A stretch of DNA of 64,000 bases from Bacteroidia bacterium (GTDB taxonomy: Bacteria; Bacteroidota; Bacteroidia; Flavobacteriales; Flavobacteriaceae): positions 38,818 through 102,817 of the forward strand of contig JAUIMB010000013.1 in assembly GCA_030432635.1 (NCBI GenBank), read 5' to 3'. The translations under genes were made by a program, and so were the position numbers. The notes beneath the pieces are model-generated. The model was given only the letters and a program-made list of their open reading frames with translations, was not told the origin of the DNA and did no database searches. The stretch's first letter is position 1. Each line of letters begins with the position of its first letter. Below are positions 54,124-63,441 of the stretch, in pieces.

Positions 54124-54987
54124 TTGGGTTTGAGAATAAAACTTGTCACTGTAATTTTCATAGGCATACTATGTTCAACGGCAACTGGATATGCACAGCA
54201 TTTGGAAGAAACAGCTTCAAATCGCGACACAACAGCAACATGGCAACTTTTAAAACACGATTTCAAATATACACTTAAAGGCGTCGGACACGCTTTTACC
54301 AGACCAATACATTGGAAAGGAAAGGATTTTACGCGACTAGGCATTCTCTTTACAGGAACAGCTGCTTTAAGCTTAGCAGACAAACCTGTTAGGGAATTAG
54401 CCCAAAACAACCACGACGACTTTCCAAAAGTAGTTCGTGATTTTGGCTGGTACTTTGGAAGTCCTCAAAATTATTTTGCCGCAAATGCTGGTCTTTACGC
54501 CTTCGGTATATTGACCAAAAATGAAAAAGTTCGAAAAACCAGTGTACTCATTATTTCATCCTCTATTACAACTGGCATAATACAATCCATTAGCAAGGCT
54601 GCTATTGGAAGAGCTCGTCCAGGATCTGGATTCAATCCATACACTTTCAATCCTTTTTCAGGTGTAGCTACATACCGTTCATTTCCATCAGGCCACACCA
54701 TATTATCAATGACCATGGCGCATGCCATAGCCAAACAATTTGAAAATCCGTGGGTTAAAGCAGGAGTTTACATGATTGGCTCTATTCCTCCTATTTCCAG
54801 AATTATAGATGATGCACATTGGCTAACTGATATTGCTTTAAGCACTGCATTAAGCATCATTGTTGTAGATAGTATTGATAAGTTTCTTTTTTCTGAAAAC
54901 GCTTATGAATATCCAAAGAAAAAGAAATACATCTCTTGGAATCTCAAATTTGCACCAAATCAAATTGGAGTTGTCGGTACGTTTTAA
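54124..54987 (+). CDS. PAP2-family phosphatase, exported (start uncertain)
   Basis: The product is 287 residues from TTG 54124; TTG 54130 is also possible. The type 2 phosphatidic acid phosphatase motifs are KAAIGRARPG (motif 1), YRSFPSGHT (motif 2, His) and SRIIDDAHWLTDI (motif 3, His and Asp). A signal peptide ends near GYAQ. It dephosphorylates a lipid phosphate such as undecaprenyl diphosphate or phosphatidate. A better ATG at 54102 is out of frame because of an eight-A run; see findings. It is followed by tpx after 113 bp. Confidence 0.8.
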   Translation: MGLRIKLVTVIFIGILCSTATGYAQHLEETASNRDTTATWQLLKHDFKYTLKGVGHAFTRPIHWKGKDFTRLGILFTGTAALSLADKPVRELAQNNHDDFPKVVRDFGWYFGSPQNYFAANAGLYAFGILTKNEKVRKTSVLIISSSITTGIIQSISKAAIGRARPGSGFNPYTFNPFSGVATYRSFPSGHTILSMTMAHAIAKQFENPWVKAGVYMIGSIPPISRIIDDAHWLTDIALSTALSIIVVDSIDKFLFSENAYEYPKKKKYISWNLKFAPNQIGVVGTF

Positions 54988-55100
54988 TCCCAGTATTGCA
55001 ATAACAAAACTTCTGTTAAACTATTCTAAAATAATACTGTTCGGTTTTTATAAAGATTCAAATAATCCTTAATTTTAACATTCACTAAAAACACAAAACA

Positions 55101-55601
55101 ATGGCAACAGTTACATTAGGCGGAAATACCGTTCACACATCAGGAACTCTACCTTCAGTTGGATCAAAAGCTCCGGATTTCACTTTGACAACAACTGATC
55201 TTTCCCCAAAATCATTAAGTGACTTCTCAGGATACAACTTGGTTTTAAATGTATTTCCTAGTGTTGACACAGGCACTTGCGCCCAATCGATTAGAGAATT
55301 CAACAAAGAAGCAAGCAATCTGGACAATACGAAGGTACTTTGCATCTCGAAAGATCTTCCTTTTGCCATGGCACGGTTTTGTGGTGCTGAAGGCTTAGAC
55401 AATGTGATTAGTCTTTCCGATTATAAGAACGGCCATTTTGGGACGACTTACGGACTCGATTTTACAGATGGCGCGTTTGAGACATTACTATCACGCTGTG
55501 TGATTGTCATAGATACGAATGGAACCATCACACACACCGAACAAGTAAGTGAAATTGCTGATGAGCCAAATTACAAAGCGGCTTTAGATGCTTTAAAATG
55601 A
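55101..55601 (+). CDS. tpx: Thiol peroxidase (Tpx)
   Basis: The product is 166 residues, full length. Peroxidatic Cys60 lies in FPSVDTGTCAQS and the resolving Cys94 in ARFCGAEGL, the signature spacing of atypical two-cysteine peroxiredoxins of the Tpx type. It reduces H2O2 and alkyl hydroperoxides at the expense of thioredoxin. It is followed by dgkA after 51 bp. Confidence 0.95.
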   Translation: MATVTLGGNTVHTSGTLPSVGSKAPDFTLTTTDLSPKSLSDFSGYNLVLNVFPSVDTGTCAQSIREFNKEASNLDNTKVLCISKDLPFAMARFCGAEGLDNVISLSDYKNGHFGTTYGLDFTDGAFETLLSRCVIVIDTNGTITHTEQVSEIADEPNYKAALDALK

Positions 55602-55652
55602 TAAAAGTATAAATTAAAGCGGTTTTATACGCCTTGAAGTAAACACAGATCA

Positions 55653-56030
55653 TTGCAAAACAAAGAATCATTTCTGAGCAACAGACTTAAAAGTGTTGGC
55701 TATGCCTTTAAAGGTGCCATTCACCTGATCAAGACTGAAGCCAGTATAAAAATACAGGTGTTTTGCGCTATAGGGATAACCATCGCAGGATTCTATTTTG
55801 ACATCTCCAGAACAGAATGGCTTTTTCAAATTGCGTTTATAGCGCTAGTATTATGTTTGGAAGGCATGAATACTGCAATTGAGTATTTGGCTGATTTTAT
55901 TCATCCTGAAAGACATGATACCATAGGAAAAATCAAGGATATTGCGGCAGGATCAGTATTTATTGCAGCCATTGCAGCTGCAGTAGCTGCATTGGTCATA
56001 TACTTACCTAAAATTGCAGAATCGGTTTAA
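55653..56030 (+). CDS. dgkA: Diacylglycerol/undecaprenol kinase family protein
   Basis: The product is 125 residues with three membrane helices. The DgkA pattern is SVGYAFKGAIHLIKTEASIKIQ at the N-terminus and VLCLEGMNTAIEYLADFIHPERHDTIGKIKDIAAGSV, which contains the E-x-x-N-TAIE and D-x-AAG catalytic motifs. The start must be TTG 55653, because an in-frame stop precedes it by 16 bases and no ATG lies between. It phosphorylates undecaprenol or diacylglycerol. The coding end overlaps the convergent lipoprotein gene by four bases. Confidence 0.9.
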   Translation: MQNKESFLSNRLKSVGYAFKGAIHLIKTEASIKIQVFCAIGITIAGFYFDISRTEWLFQIAFIALVLCLEGMNTAIEYLADFIHPERHDTIGKIKDIAAGSVFIAAIAAAVAALVIYLPKIAESV

Positions 56031-56488
56031 ATAAACTCAATAATTACCTCTAAGGCTTCATCAGCTTCCAATTTTGGAATCAGTGCATGATATGTCACAT
56101 TTGGTGCTTCTGCAGTAGCATTGAGAACAAACACAACAGTCAATGCAAAATCATTGGTTACACACAATCGCTGCAAATTGTAAGCAATTGAATTGAAACC
56201 CGAAGCAAGACCTTGTTTTCCTATTACCAAATCGTACATTTCAAAATCAATGTCTGGCATGCAAGCACCAGAGACAAGGGTGTCAAATTCAGATTCATTC
56301 CTAATGATAAGATAAGAATCAAGTAGATCAACATCCATTTGGTATGGTGTGTTCACACATCCATAAACTTCTTCCAAGCTTGTGATTGCAACATCCATAT
56401 CAAAACATGGGACATCATCATCTTCGGAACAACCAAGCGCACAAATCACAAGCATTAGCATAAATGTAATACCTTTTAATTTTTCCAT
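56027..56488 (-). CDS. Small lipoprotein of unknown function
   Basis: The product is 153 residues. A signal peptide ends at ALGC (lipobox), followed by SEDDDVPC, the acidic linker of surface-exposed Bacteroidetes lipoproteins. It holds five further cysteines. The mature part contains IGKQGLASGFNSIAYNLQRLC and mixed beta strands. No family is recognised. Its stop overlaps dgkA on the other strand. Confidence 0.7.
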   Translation of the reverse strand: MEKLKGITFMLMLVICALGCSEDDDVPCFDMDVAITSLEEVYGCVNTPYQMDVDLLDSYLIIRNESEFDTLVSGACMPDIDFEMYDLVIGKQGLASGFNSIAYNLQRLCVTNDFALTVVFVLNATAEAPNVTYHALIPKLEADEALEVIIEFI

Positions 56489-56576
56489 GACAGCTGTTTA
56501 ATTTATAGATGCAAAAAATGATCAAAGGTTGCGTCAAATTTAAAAACAACTCTCTAGGATTAACGTTAGTAATTTG

Positions 56577-56584
56577 TATTTTTG
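56577..56584 (+). promoter_or_regulatory. -7 promoter box TATTTTTG of ftsK
   Basis: An exact TAnnTTTG match lies 75 bp before the ATG I choose for ftsK (56660). It supports that start, because the longer frame begins at 56582, inside the box. Confidence 0.5.
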
Positions 56585-56659
56585 TTCAGTTGCACAACAA
56601 GGCGACCCCAAACATCGTTACATAAATTTAAAACTACTTCTGTATTACGGAAAGAGCTC

Positions 56660-59065
56660 ATGGCGAAGAAGAAAACCAAGACAAAAACCAAAACCACGCC
56701 TAAATTCAGAAAGCCTAGTCTGAAATTATCGAGTCAGCAAAAACTCATTTTTGGTAGTTTGCTGATTATTTTGGGTGTCTTGCTATTTATAGCATTTCTA
56801 TCGTTTTTCTTTACAGGTCAAGCGGACCAAAGTACGCTTTCCGAAATAACCTCCCGTGATGTTGAAGCTCAAAACTGGCTCAATAAACTTGGAGCATGGG
56901 TAAGTGACTTCTTCATTATCAAAGGCTTTGGAATTGCGTCGTTTATTTTTTCCGGATTGGTATTTCTCTCAGGGATTTACATCACTTTAGATATCAACAA
57001 GGCAAGGTTGCGTCGTCATTGGGTTTGGGGAACACTCATCGTTATATGGCTTTCGGTGCTTTTTGGATTCTTTTCGCACAAATACGATGCACTTGGAGGC
57101 ACCATTGGATTTGAAATGAACACCTTCTTCCAAGATTACATTGGAAAGATAGGAACAGTGCTATTGTTAGTTTTTGTGCTCATCACTTATCTAGCGATTC
57201 GCTTTGGCGTCAATGGTGAGACCTTTGTCAAGCTCTTTAAAAATGCAAAAAAAGACTTCAAAAACGAAATTGATACCACTACTGAGGAAACCATTGTTCC
57301 TCTTGACAATAATTTAACTGCCGAAGCCGAAGAGATTAAATCTGCTTTCGAACTCAATGTTGAGGATAGCAAACCAGAAACCGTATCTGAACCCAAGACT
57401 AAACCTATTGTTGAAAAACAACCAGAACCTGAATTGAAAATAGATGTTGCCGAAAATGAATCTGAAGTATCAAAACTCGATATAGAAATTAAAACGGTAG
57501 AAGAAGAAGCTTCAGAGATTGACAATCTTTCAGACAAGTTGGTAGAAGACTTTGGGCAATACGACCCAACCTTGGAGCTTGGGAAATTTCAGTTTCCAAC
57601 ATTGGATTTACTAAAGAAATATGATACTGAAGGCATTACGATAAATCAAGATGAACTCGAGGAAAACAAAAACCGTATTGTCGAGACGCTCAATAATTAC
57701 AAGATAGGTATTGCCAGTATAAAAGCCACTATTGGTCCGACTGTAACCTTATATGAGATTGTGCCTGAAGCTGGAATCCGAATTTCTAAAATCAAGAATC
57801 TTGAAGACGACATTGCCTTGTCCCTATCTGCACTTGGCATTCGTATCATTGCACCTATTCCAGGCAAAGGAACAATCGGTATTGAAGTACCAAACAAGAA
57901 TTCGACCATTGTGTCCATGCGATCGGTAATTGCTTCCCAAAAGTTTCAAAAATCTGAAATGGAACTACCAATTGCCTTTGGTAAGACCATTAGTAATGAG
58001 ACTTTTGTTGTGGATCTCGCAAAAATGCCTCACATGTTAATGGCTGGAGCAACAGGTCAAGGGAAGTCTGTAGGCTTAAATGCTGTATTGACATCTTTAT
58101 TATACAAAAAACATCCAGCTGAGGTGAAATTTGTGTTGGTCGATCCTAAAAAGGTGGAACTCACGCTTTTTAATAAGATAGAACGTCATTATTTAGCCAA
58201 ACTTCCAGATAGTGAAGACGCAATCATCACAGACAACACCAAGGTAATCAACACATTGAATTCCTTATGTATCGAAATGGACAATCGTTACGAGATGCTC
58301 AAAAATGCCATGTGTCGAAACATCAAGGAATACAATGCCAAATTCAAGGCGCGAAAATTAAACCCGAATGACGGTCATCATTTTCTACCATATATCGTTT
58401 TGGTGGTTGATGAATTTGCAGATTTGATCATGACAGCAGGCAAGGAAGTTGAGACACCTATCGCGAGATTGGCACAATTGGCACGTGCCATAGGCATTCA
58501 TTTGATTATTGCCACGCAACGACCTTCGGTAAACGTTATCACAGGGATTATCAAGGCGAATTTCCCAGCACGTATTGCGTTTAGGGTTACATCAAAAATT
58601 GATTCCCGTACGATTTTAGATGGTTCGGGAGCCGACCAGCTTATTGGTCGCGGTGATATGCTATATACCCAAGGAAACGATATCACACGTATACAATGTG
58701 CTTTTGTTGACACTCCAGAAGTCGAAAAAATCACGGAATTCATTGGTGCCCAAAAAGCATATCCTGAAGCACATTTATTACCTGAATATGTCGGAGAAGA
58801 AAGTGGCACAAGTCTTGATAATAATATTGAGGATAGAGACAAGTTGTTCAGGGAAGCTGCTGAAATCATTGTGACTGCGCAACAAGGGTCAGCCTCATTA
58901 TTACAGCGAAAATTGAAATTGGGCTACAATAGAGCTGGACGCTTGATTGACCAATTGGAAGCGGCAGGAATTGTGGGCGGATTTGAAGGCAGTAAAGCGA
59001 GACAAGTGCTCATTCCTGACTTTGTAGCTCTTGAAGAGTTATTGGCAAACGAAAACCAAGGATAG
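56660..59065 (+). CDS. ftsK: DNA translocase FtsK
   Basis: The product is 801 residues from ATG 56660 (MAKKKTKTKTK); a longer frame from 56582 adds 26 residues that overlap the promoter. About four membrane helices occupy residues 30-185, an acidic linker follows (EPKTKP...), then the RecA-like motor with Walker A AGATGQGKSVGLNAV, Walker B VVDEFADLIM, and a C-terminal winged helix (LQRKLKLGYNRAGRLIDQLEAAGIVG), which binds KOPS-like sites. It pumps chromosome ends through the division septum. It begins the conserved ftsK-lolA-lptF/G-ribB run. Confidence 0.95.
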   Translation: MAKKKTKTKTKTTPKFRKPSLKLSSQQKLIFGSLLIILGVLLFIAFLSFFFTGQADQSTLSEITSRDVEAQNWLNKLGAWVSDFFIIKGFGIASFIFSGLVFLSGIYITLDINKARLRRHWVWGTLIVIWLSVLFGFFSHKYDALGGTIGFEMNTFFQDYIGKIGTVLLLVFVLITYLAIRFGVNGETFVKLFKNAKKDFKNEIDTTTEETIVPLDNNLTAEAEEIKSAFELNVEDSKPETVSEPKTKPIVEKQPEPELKIDVAENESEVSKLDIEIKTVEEEASEIDNLSDKLVEDFGQYDPTLELGKFQFPTLDLLKKYDTEGITINQDELEENKNRIVETLNNYKIGIASIKATIGPTVTLYEIVPEAGIRISKIKNLEDDIALSLSALGIRIIAPIPGKGTIGIEVPNKNSTIVSMRSVIASQKFQKSEMELPIAFGKTISNETFVVDLAKMPHMLMAGATGQGKSVGLNAVLTSLLYKKHPAEVKFVLVDPKKVELTLFNKIERHYLAKLPDSEDAIITDNTKVINTLNSLCIEMDNRYEMLKNAMCRNIKEYNAKFKARKLNPNDGHHFLPYIVLVVDEFADLIMTAGKEVETPIARLAQLARAIGIHLIIATQRPSVNVITGIIKANFPARIAFRVTSKIDSRTILDGSGADQLIGRGDMLYTQGNDITRIQCAFVDTPEVEKITEFIGAQKAYPEAHLLPEYVGEESGTSLDNNIEDRDKLFREAAEIIVTAQQGSASLLQRKLKLGYNRAGRLIDQLEAAGIVGGFEGSKARQVLIPDFVALEELLANENQG

Positions 59066-59105
59066 TATTGTTCCGAAGAAAAACACAAACTAATCATAAA
59101 TACAC

Positions 59106-59747
59106 ATGAAACAGTTAATTGTAATATTGACATTTATTATAGGAGGCTTAGGATTCTCCCAGGATTCAAATCAGGCAGAAAGCTTGCTAAACGAAGTGCA
59201 TGACAAGGTTAGCACCTATGAAAACATATCAATAGAATTTAAATATGTTTTGGAAAACCTAAGCGAAAACATTAAGCAGGAAACACGTGGTGACGTTGTA
59301 TTGGAAGGCGAAAAATATCGCCTCAATATTTTAGGCATAACACGTATTTATGACGGAAAGAAATTATACACCATTAGTCCTGAGGATGAGGAAGTCACCA
59401 TTTCAGCTGACAATACTGAAGACGAAAACACCATTACGCCAAGTAAGATGCTGTCATTTTATAAGGATGGTTACAGCTATAACATGGATATTATACAGGA
59501 TGTAAAAGGCAGAAAGGTCCAATTTGTAAAGTTGAGCCCAATTGATGCCAATTCTGAAATAAAGGAAGTTTTACTAGGTATCGACGCCAAGACCAAACAC
59601 ATTTACCGTTTGATTGAAATTGGTAAAAACGGAACCAAAACAACATTAACTGTTAATTCTTTTAAAACGAACGAACCGATTTCCAAAAGCTTATTTACAT
59701 TTGACGAAAATAAGTACAAATCGTATTACATCAATAAATTGGACTAG
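59106..59747 (+). CDS. lolA: Outer-membrane lipoprotein carrier, LolA-like
   Basis: The product is 213 residues with a signal peptide ending GFSQ. The LolA-like pattern is AESLLNEVHDKVSTYENISIEFKY, GDVVLEGEKYRLNILGITRIYDGKKLYTISP and a C-terminal LTVNSFKTNEPI..LFTFDE. It carries lipoproteins across the periplasm. Flavobacterial members are diverged from E. coli LolA, so the assignment rests on pattern and on its place between ftsK and lptF/G. Confidence 0.85.
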   Translation: MKQLIVILTFIIGGLGFSQDSNQAESLLNEVHDKVSTYENISIEFKYVLENLSENIKQETRGDVVLEGEKYRLNILGITRIYDGKKLYTISPEDEEVTISADNTEDENTITPSKMLSFYKDGYSYNMDIIQDVKGRKVQFVKLSPIDANSEIKEVLLGIDAKTKHIYRLIEIGKNGTKTTLTVNSFKTNEPISKSLFTFDENKYKSYYINKLD

Positions 59748-59820
59748 TTTCGAGAATTAGAACTTTTTCAACACACCAACCATTTAAGTGATAACGATGG
59801 GTTATTACACATTTAGATAA

Positions 59821-61692
59821 ATGAAAATATTAGATAGGTATATTTTAACGACCTACCTAAAAACATTTTTGAGCGTGTTTGTTATACTCATGTTCATTTT
59901 TGTTTTACAGGCCATTTGGCTATACATCGGCGATTTGGCTGGCAAGGACCTTGACACTTTTGTAATTGTCAAACTCCTACTCTACATCACGCCCACACTC
60001 ATCCCTCTAATTTTACCACTAACCATATTGTTGGTGTCGATTATGGTGTTCGGTCAATTTGCTGAAAACTATGAATTTGCCGCCATGAAATCCACAGGCA
60101 TTTCATTGCAACGTGCCATGCGCAGCCTAAGTGTTTTTATCATTTTACTTGGTTTGACGACATTTATTTTTTCCAACAATGTGATTCCGTGGGCCAATTA
60201 TAACGTGTATAATCTTCGGAAGAATATCGCTCAGGTAAAACCTGCTTTAGCCATTTCAAAAGGACAGTTTAACGAAATTGGCTCCTATAACATCAAGGTT
60301 CAGGATAAAAGTGGTGAAAACGGACAATACCTAACCAATGTTGTCATTCATAAAAAAGCAGAAGTAGGCTCCAAAAATCGAACGGTTATCATTTCAGAAA
60401 GTGGAGAACTCAAGAGCAATGAAAACTCAAACATCCTACAGCTTGTATTGTATAACGGAAACTATTATGAGGAAATTTTCAGCAAAAAACCTACACAAGC
60501 CAAAAAGAAACCTTATGCCAAAAGTTATTTTGAGGAATACACCATCAATGTAGACCTTGAGGGTTTAAATGATGTTGACATCAATGATAAAAGTTATGAA
60601 AATCGTTACAACATGCTCAACGTTAGTGAGCTTAACTACACGATTGATAGCCTTTATGATAACAAAGTCGAAAGTCGAAAAAACTTTTCAAACACGCTTT
60701 ATGATCGAACTTCAATCGCCAAATTAAACGTCAATATTTCGCCTAAAAAGGATACGGTTTTCAATGGTGAAGTCATTAAGTTATTTGACAATAGGACAAG
60801 GATCAAAATTCTCAAACTGGCTTTAAATACGGTCAACAGCACAGAACAAATAATTAGTAACAATAAGAAAACCTTTGGCAGTAACACAAAGTGGCGAAAC
60901 AAACATGTGCAGTCGCTTCATGATAAGTATGTACTAGGATTGGCATGTATAATTTTGTTTTTTGTTGGTGCGCCTTTAGGTGCCTTAATACGAAAAGGCG
61001 GTATTGGCCTTCCATTGGTTATTGCCATACTGCTATTTTTAACGTATCATTTTATCGGGATTTTTGCCAAGAACAGTTCTTTGGATGATTCCCTAAACCC
61101 TGTAATTGGCACCTGGTTGTCTACCGTCATCATGCTACCGCTGAGTATCTTCTTGACCAAGCGAGCCACCAATGACAGAGGTCTGTTTGAGTTTGACCAC
61201 ATCACTGAACCCGTTAAGAAGTTACTCAAAATCAAATCAAAACCCAAAGCAGATGTTTCTAGTGCATCGCAATTGAATCTAGATGATAGTGTAATTGAGG
61301 ATTTTAATCTGGAAAGCACCACTACAGAATATCAAATTACCGATAGAACTGCCTTTGATATTGCACACAACGATTATAAAACCAATGCCAAGTTCACATT
61401 CATTTTTTATTGCATCGCTGTAGTTGTGTTCGTACTCTTTTTCGTTTTTAGAAATAATAAACTTCCTGCTGCTGCATCAACATCCATTGAATTAGCAGGT
61501 ATGACAGGTCTGCTCTTTTTAGTTTATTTTATAATGACTTTGATTTCTTACAACAAATTATACCATTATTTGGAAGGCAAATCGAGCTCTAAAAATCCTT
61601 TTTGGATCTTTTTAGGATTTGTATTTTATCCTTTAATGCACATCATTAGACGGAATAAAATAGCTGAAGACTTTTCAGCTTCGGAAAAATAA
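59821..61692 (+). CDS. LptF/LptG-family permease (lipopolysaccharide export)
   Basis: The product is 623 residues. An N-terminal YILTTYLKTFLSVFVILMFIFVLQ and several further helices are the transmembrane part of the LptF/LptG (YjgP/YjgQ) family. The periplasmic beta-jellyroll segment (residues about 145-340) contains QFNEIGSYNIKVQDKSG. Three or four helices follow at about 360-420, and an unusual extra C-terminal region (about 450-623) adds three hydrophobic segments. Flavobacteria often carry one long gene for the role; a fused or extended version is plausible. It works with LptB and LptC to extract LPS from the inner membrane. Confidence 0.88.
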   Translation: MKILDRYILTTYLKTFLSVFVILMFIFVLQAIWLYIGDLAGKDLDTFVIVKLLLYITPTLIPLILPLTILLVSIMVFGQFAENYEFAAMKSTGISLQRAMRSLSVFIILLGLTTFIFSNNVIPWANYNVYNLRKNIAQVKPALAISKGQFNEIGSYNIKVQDKSGENGQYLTNVVIHKKAEVGSKNRTVIISESGELKSNENSNILQLVLYNGNYYEEIFSKKPTQAKKKPYAKSYFEEYTINVDLEGLNDVDINDKSYENRYNMLNVSELNYTIDSLYDNKVESRKNFSNTLYDRTSIAKLNVNISPKKDTVFNGEVIKLFDNRTRIKILKLALNTVNSTEQIISNNKKTFGSNTKWRNKHVQSLHDKYVLGLACIILFFVGAPLGALIRKGGIGLPLVIAILLFLTYHFIGIFAKNSSLDDSLNPVIGTWLSTVIMLPLSIFLTKRATNDRGLFEFDHITEPVKKLLKIKSKPKADVSSASQLNLDDSVIEDFNLESTTTEYQITDRTAFDIAHNDYKTNAKFTFIFYCIAVVVFVLFFVFRNNKLPAAASTSIELAGMTGLLFLVYFIMTLISYNKLYHYLEGKSSSKNPFWIFLGFVFYPLMHIIRRNKIAEDFSASEK

Positions 61693-61696
61693 GCCA

Positions 61697-61704
61697 TATC
61701 TTTG
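61697..61704 (+). promoter_or_regulatory. -7 promoter box TATCTTTG of ribB
   Basis: An exact TAnnTTTG match lies 19 bp before the ribB start at 61724, directly after the lptF/G stop codon. No -33 TTG is visible. Confidence 0.5.
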
Positions 61705-61723
61705 CAGTACTAAATTTGAGATC

Positions 61724-62878
61724 ATGACGACCCATACTGCCGAACGCACCATGAACATAGAATTGAACACCATAGACGAAGCCATCCAAGACATTAAGAA
61801 AGGAAAAGTGATTATTGTGGTTGACGACGAAAATCGCGAAAATGAAGGTGATTTTATTGCAGCTGCCGAAGCCGTAACTCCCGAAATGATCAATTTCATG
61901 GCTAAACATGGACGTGGATTGATTTGTGCGCCTCTTACCGAAGATCGATGCGAAGACCTTGACCTAACGATGATGGTTCAAAACAATACGGTTCTCCATC
62001 ACACACAATTTACAGTTTCTGTTGATTTGATTGGCCATGGATGCACAACGGGAATTTCAGTACATGATAGAGCAAAGACCATAAAAGCATTGGTAGATAA
62101 GGATACTAAGCCTCATGACTTAGGTCGTCCTGGACATATTTTTCCGTTGAAAGCAAAAAACGGAGGTGTCTTACGACGCACTGGACACACTGAAGCAGCA
62201 GTGGATTTGGCCAGACTTGCTGGATTTCAACCTGCTGGGATTTTAGTGGAAATTTTAAATGAAGACGGAACGATGGCTCGACTACCTCAGCTAATTGAGG
62301 TCGCCAAGAAATTTGACTTAAAACTCATTTCGATTGAAGATTTGGTGGCTTATCGCATGGAGCACGATTCACTGATTGTTAAAAAAGAGGATTTTGATAT
62401 TGAAACACGTTTCGGGCAGTTCAGGTTACGTGCTTATCAGCAAACGACAAATGATCAAATCCACATCGCACTGACAAAAGGCTCTTGGACAAAAGATGAG
62501 TCTGTTTTAACTCGGGTGAATGCAACCTTGGTGAATAATGATATCCTAGGAACACTTACAAATAATGCTGACGAAAAGCTTGATGATATGTTCAAAGTCA
62601 TCAACGATGCTGGCAAAGGTGCCATTATCTTTATCAACCAGCAATCGCAATCCATGAATTTATTGAAACGGCTTCATATTCTGAAAGATGCTCAAGTTGA
62701 AGGCTCAGTCGTAAAAGCACCACGTATTGAAATGGATTCCAAAGACTTTGGAATAGGTGCGCAAATTCTTCATGACCTCAACATTCATAAGCTCAAGCTC
62801 ATTTCCAACAGCCAACAGACCAAACGCGTTGGAATGATTGGTTATGGCTTGGAAATCGTGGATTATGTGAATTACTAA
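61724..62878 (+). CDS. ribB: 3,4-dihydroxy-2-butanone-4-phosphate synthase with degenerate GTP cyclohydrolase II domain
   Basis: The product is 384 residues. The DHBP synthase domain (about 10-210) has DDENRENEGDFI, HTQFTVSVD, HGCTTGISVHDRA and RRTGHTEAAVDL, all intact. It makes the four-carbon unit of riboflavin from ribulose 5-phosphate. The C-terminal part (about 220-384) still follows the GTP cyclohydrolase II fold (FRLRAYQQTTNDQIHIAL, VNATLVNNDILGTL, RVGMIGYGLEIVDYV). It lacks the zinc-binding cysteine triad of RibA (SECLTGD..CDCG), which is replaced by NATLVNNDILGTLTNNADE. A cyclohydrolase II elsewhere is then required. The stop overlaps the next gene on the other strand by four bases. 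Confidence 0.85.
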   Translation: MTTHTAERTMNIELNTIDEAIQDIKKGKVIIVVDDENRENEGDFIAAAEAVTPEMINFMAKHGRGLICAPLTEDRCEDLDLTMMVQNNTVLHHTQFTVSVDLIGHGCTTGISVHDRAKTIKALVDKDTKPHDLGRPGHIFPLKAKNGGVLRRTGHTEAAVDLARLAGFQPAGILVEILNEDGTMARLPQLIEVAKKFDLKLISIEDLVAYRMEHDSLIVKKEDFDIETRFGQFRLRAYQQTTNDQIHIALTKGSWTKDESVLTRVNATLVNNDILGTLTNNADEKLDDMFKVINDAGKGAIIFINQQSQSMNLLKRLHILKDAQVEGSVVKAPRIEMDSKDFGIGAQILHDLNIHKLKLISNSQQTKRVGMIGYGLEIVDYVNY

Positions 62879-63429
62879 AACGTACTCAAACTCGTTTCAG
62901 AGTTTTGAATTATAATGTTAAGGTCTCCTCTAACAGAATTAGGTATTCCCGATTCACCACCAAAATCTCTTACAAAGAATGAAAATGTTCCTGAATCGAT
63001 ATTATTATCTGGAAGATCTCTTGTTCTAAAAGTACCTGAAAGAATTGCTCCAGTTTTTGGGTCTGAAACATCTCCAAACCATTCTACCATGCGACTAAGT
63101 GCAGAAAGATCTCTGATATCCCATGAATCAAAAGGAAATTCTGGAGACAAGAACTCTAGTTGACTATTATCTCCAAGTTGCCATTGTATAGCAGCGACAC
63201 CACCTTGATCGGCACCTGAGTACGTGAAACGATATTCTGTTCTTCCTCTCAAATTGAGTTGCATACTTGAGAAATCATCATCTTGAGTGAATGTATGGTT
63301 AAAACCATCACCTGAAATCTCAAACGAAAAGGTTGGTGGTGTTGTATCTACCTCTGGAATTTCAGTATCACAAGACATTGCAAGACTGATAATAAAAAAT
63401 AATACGAAAGTAATCTTTTGTTTTTTCAT
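62875..63429 (-). CDS. Small lipoprotein of unknown function
   Basis: The product is 184 residues. The signal peptide ends at LAMSC (lipobox). The mature part reads like an Ig/FN3-like beta-sandwich with TTPPTFSFEISGDGFNHTF at its start and SGTFSFFVRDFGGESG near its end. No catalytic motif is seen. It lies just downstream of, and is probably co-transcribed with, the S74-domain gene that starts to its right on the same strand. Confidence 0.65.
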   Translation of the reverse strand: MKKQKITFVLFFIISLAMSCDTEIPEVDTTPPTFSFEISGDGFNHTFTQDDDFSSMQLNLRGRTEYRFTYSGADQGGVAAIQWQLGDNSQLEFLSPEFPFDSWDIRDLSALSRMVEWFGDVSDPKTGAILSGTFRTRDLPDNNIDSGTFSFFVRDFGGESGIPNSVRGDLNIIIQNSETSLSTF

Positions 63430-63441
63430 GATTTATTGATT

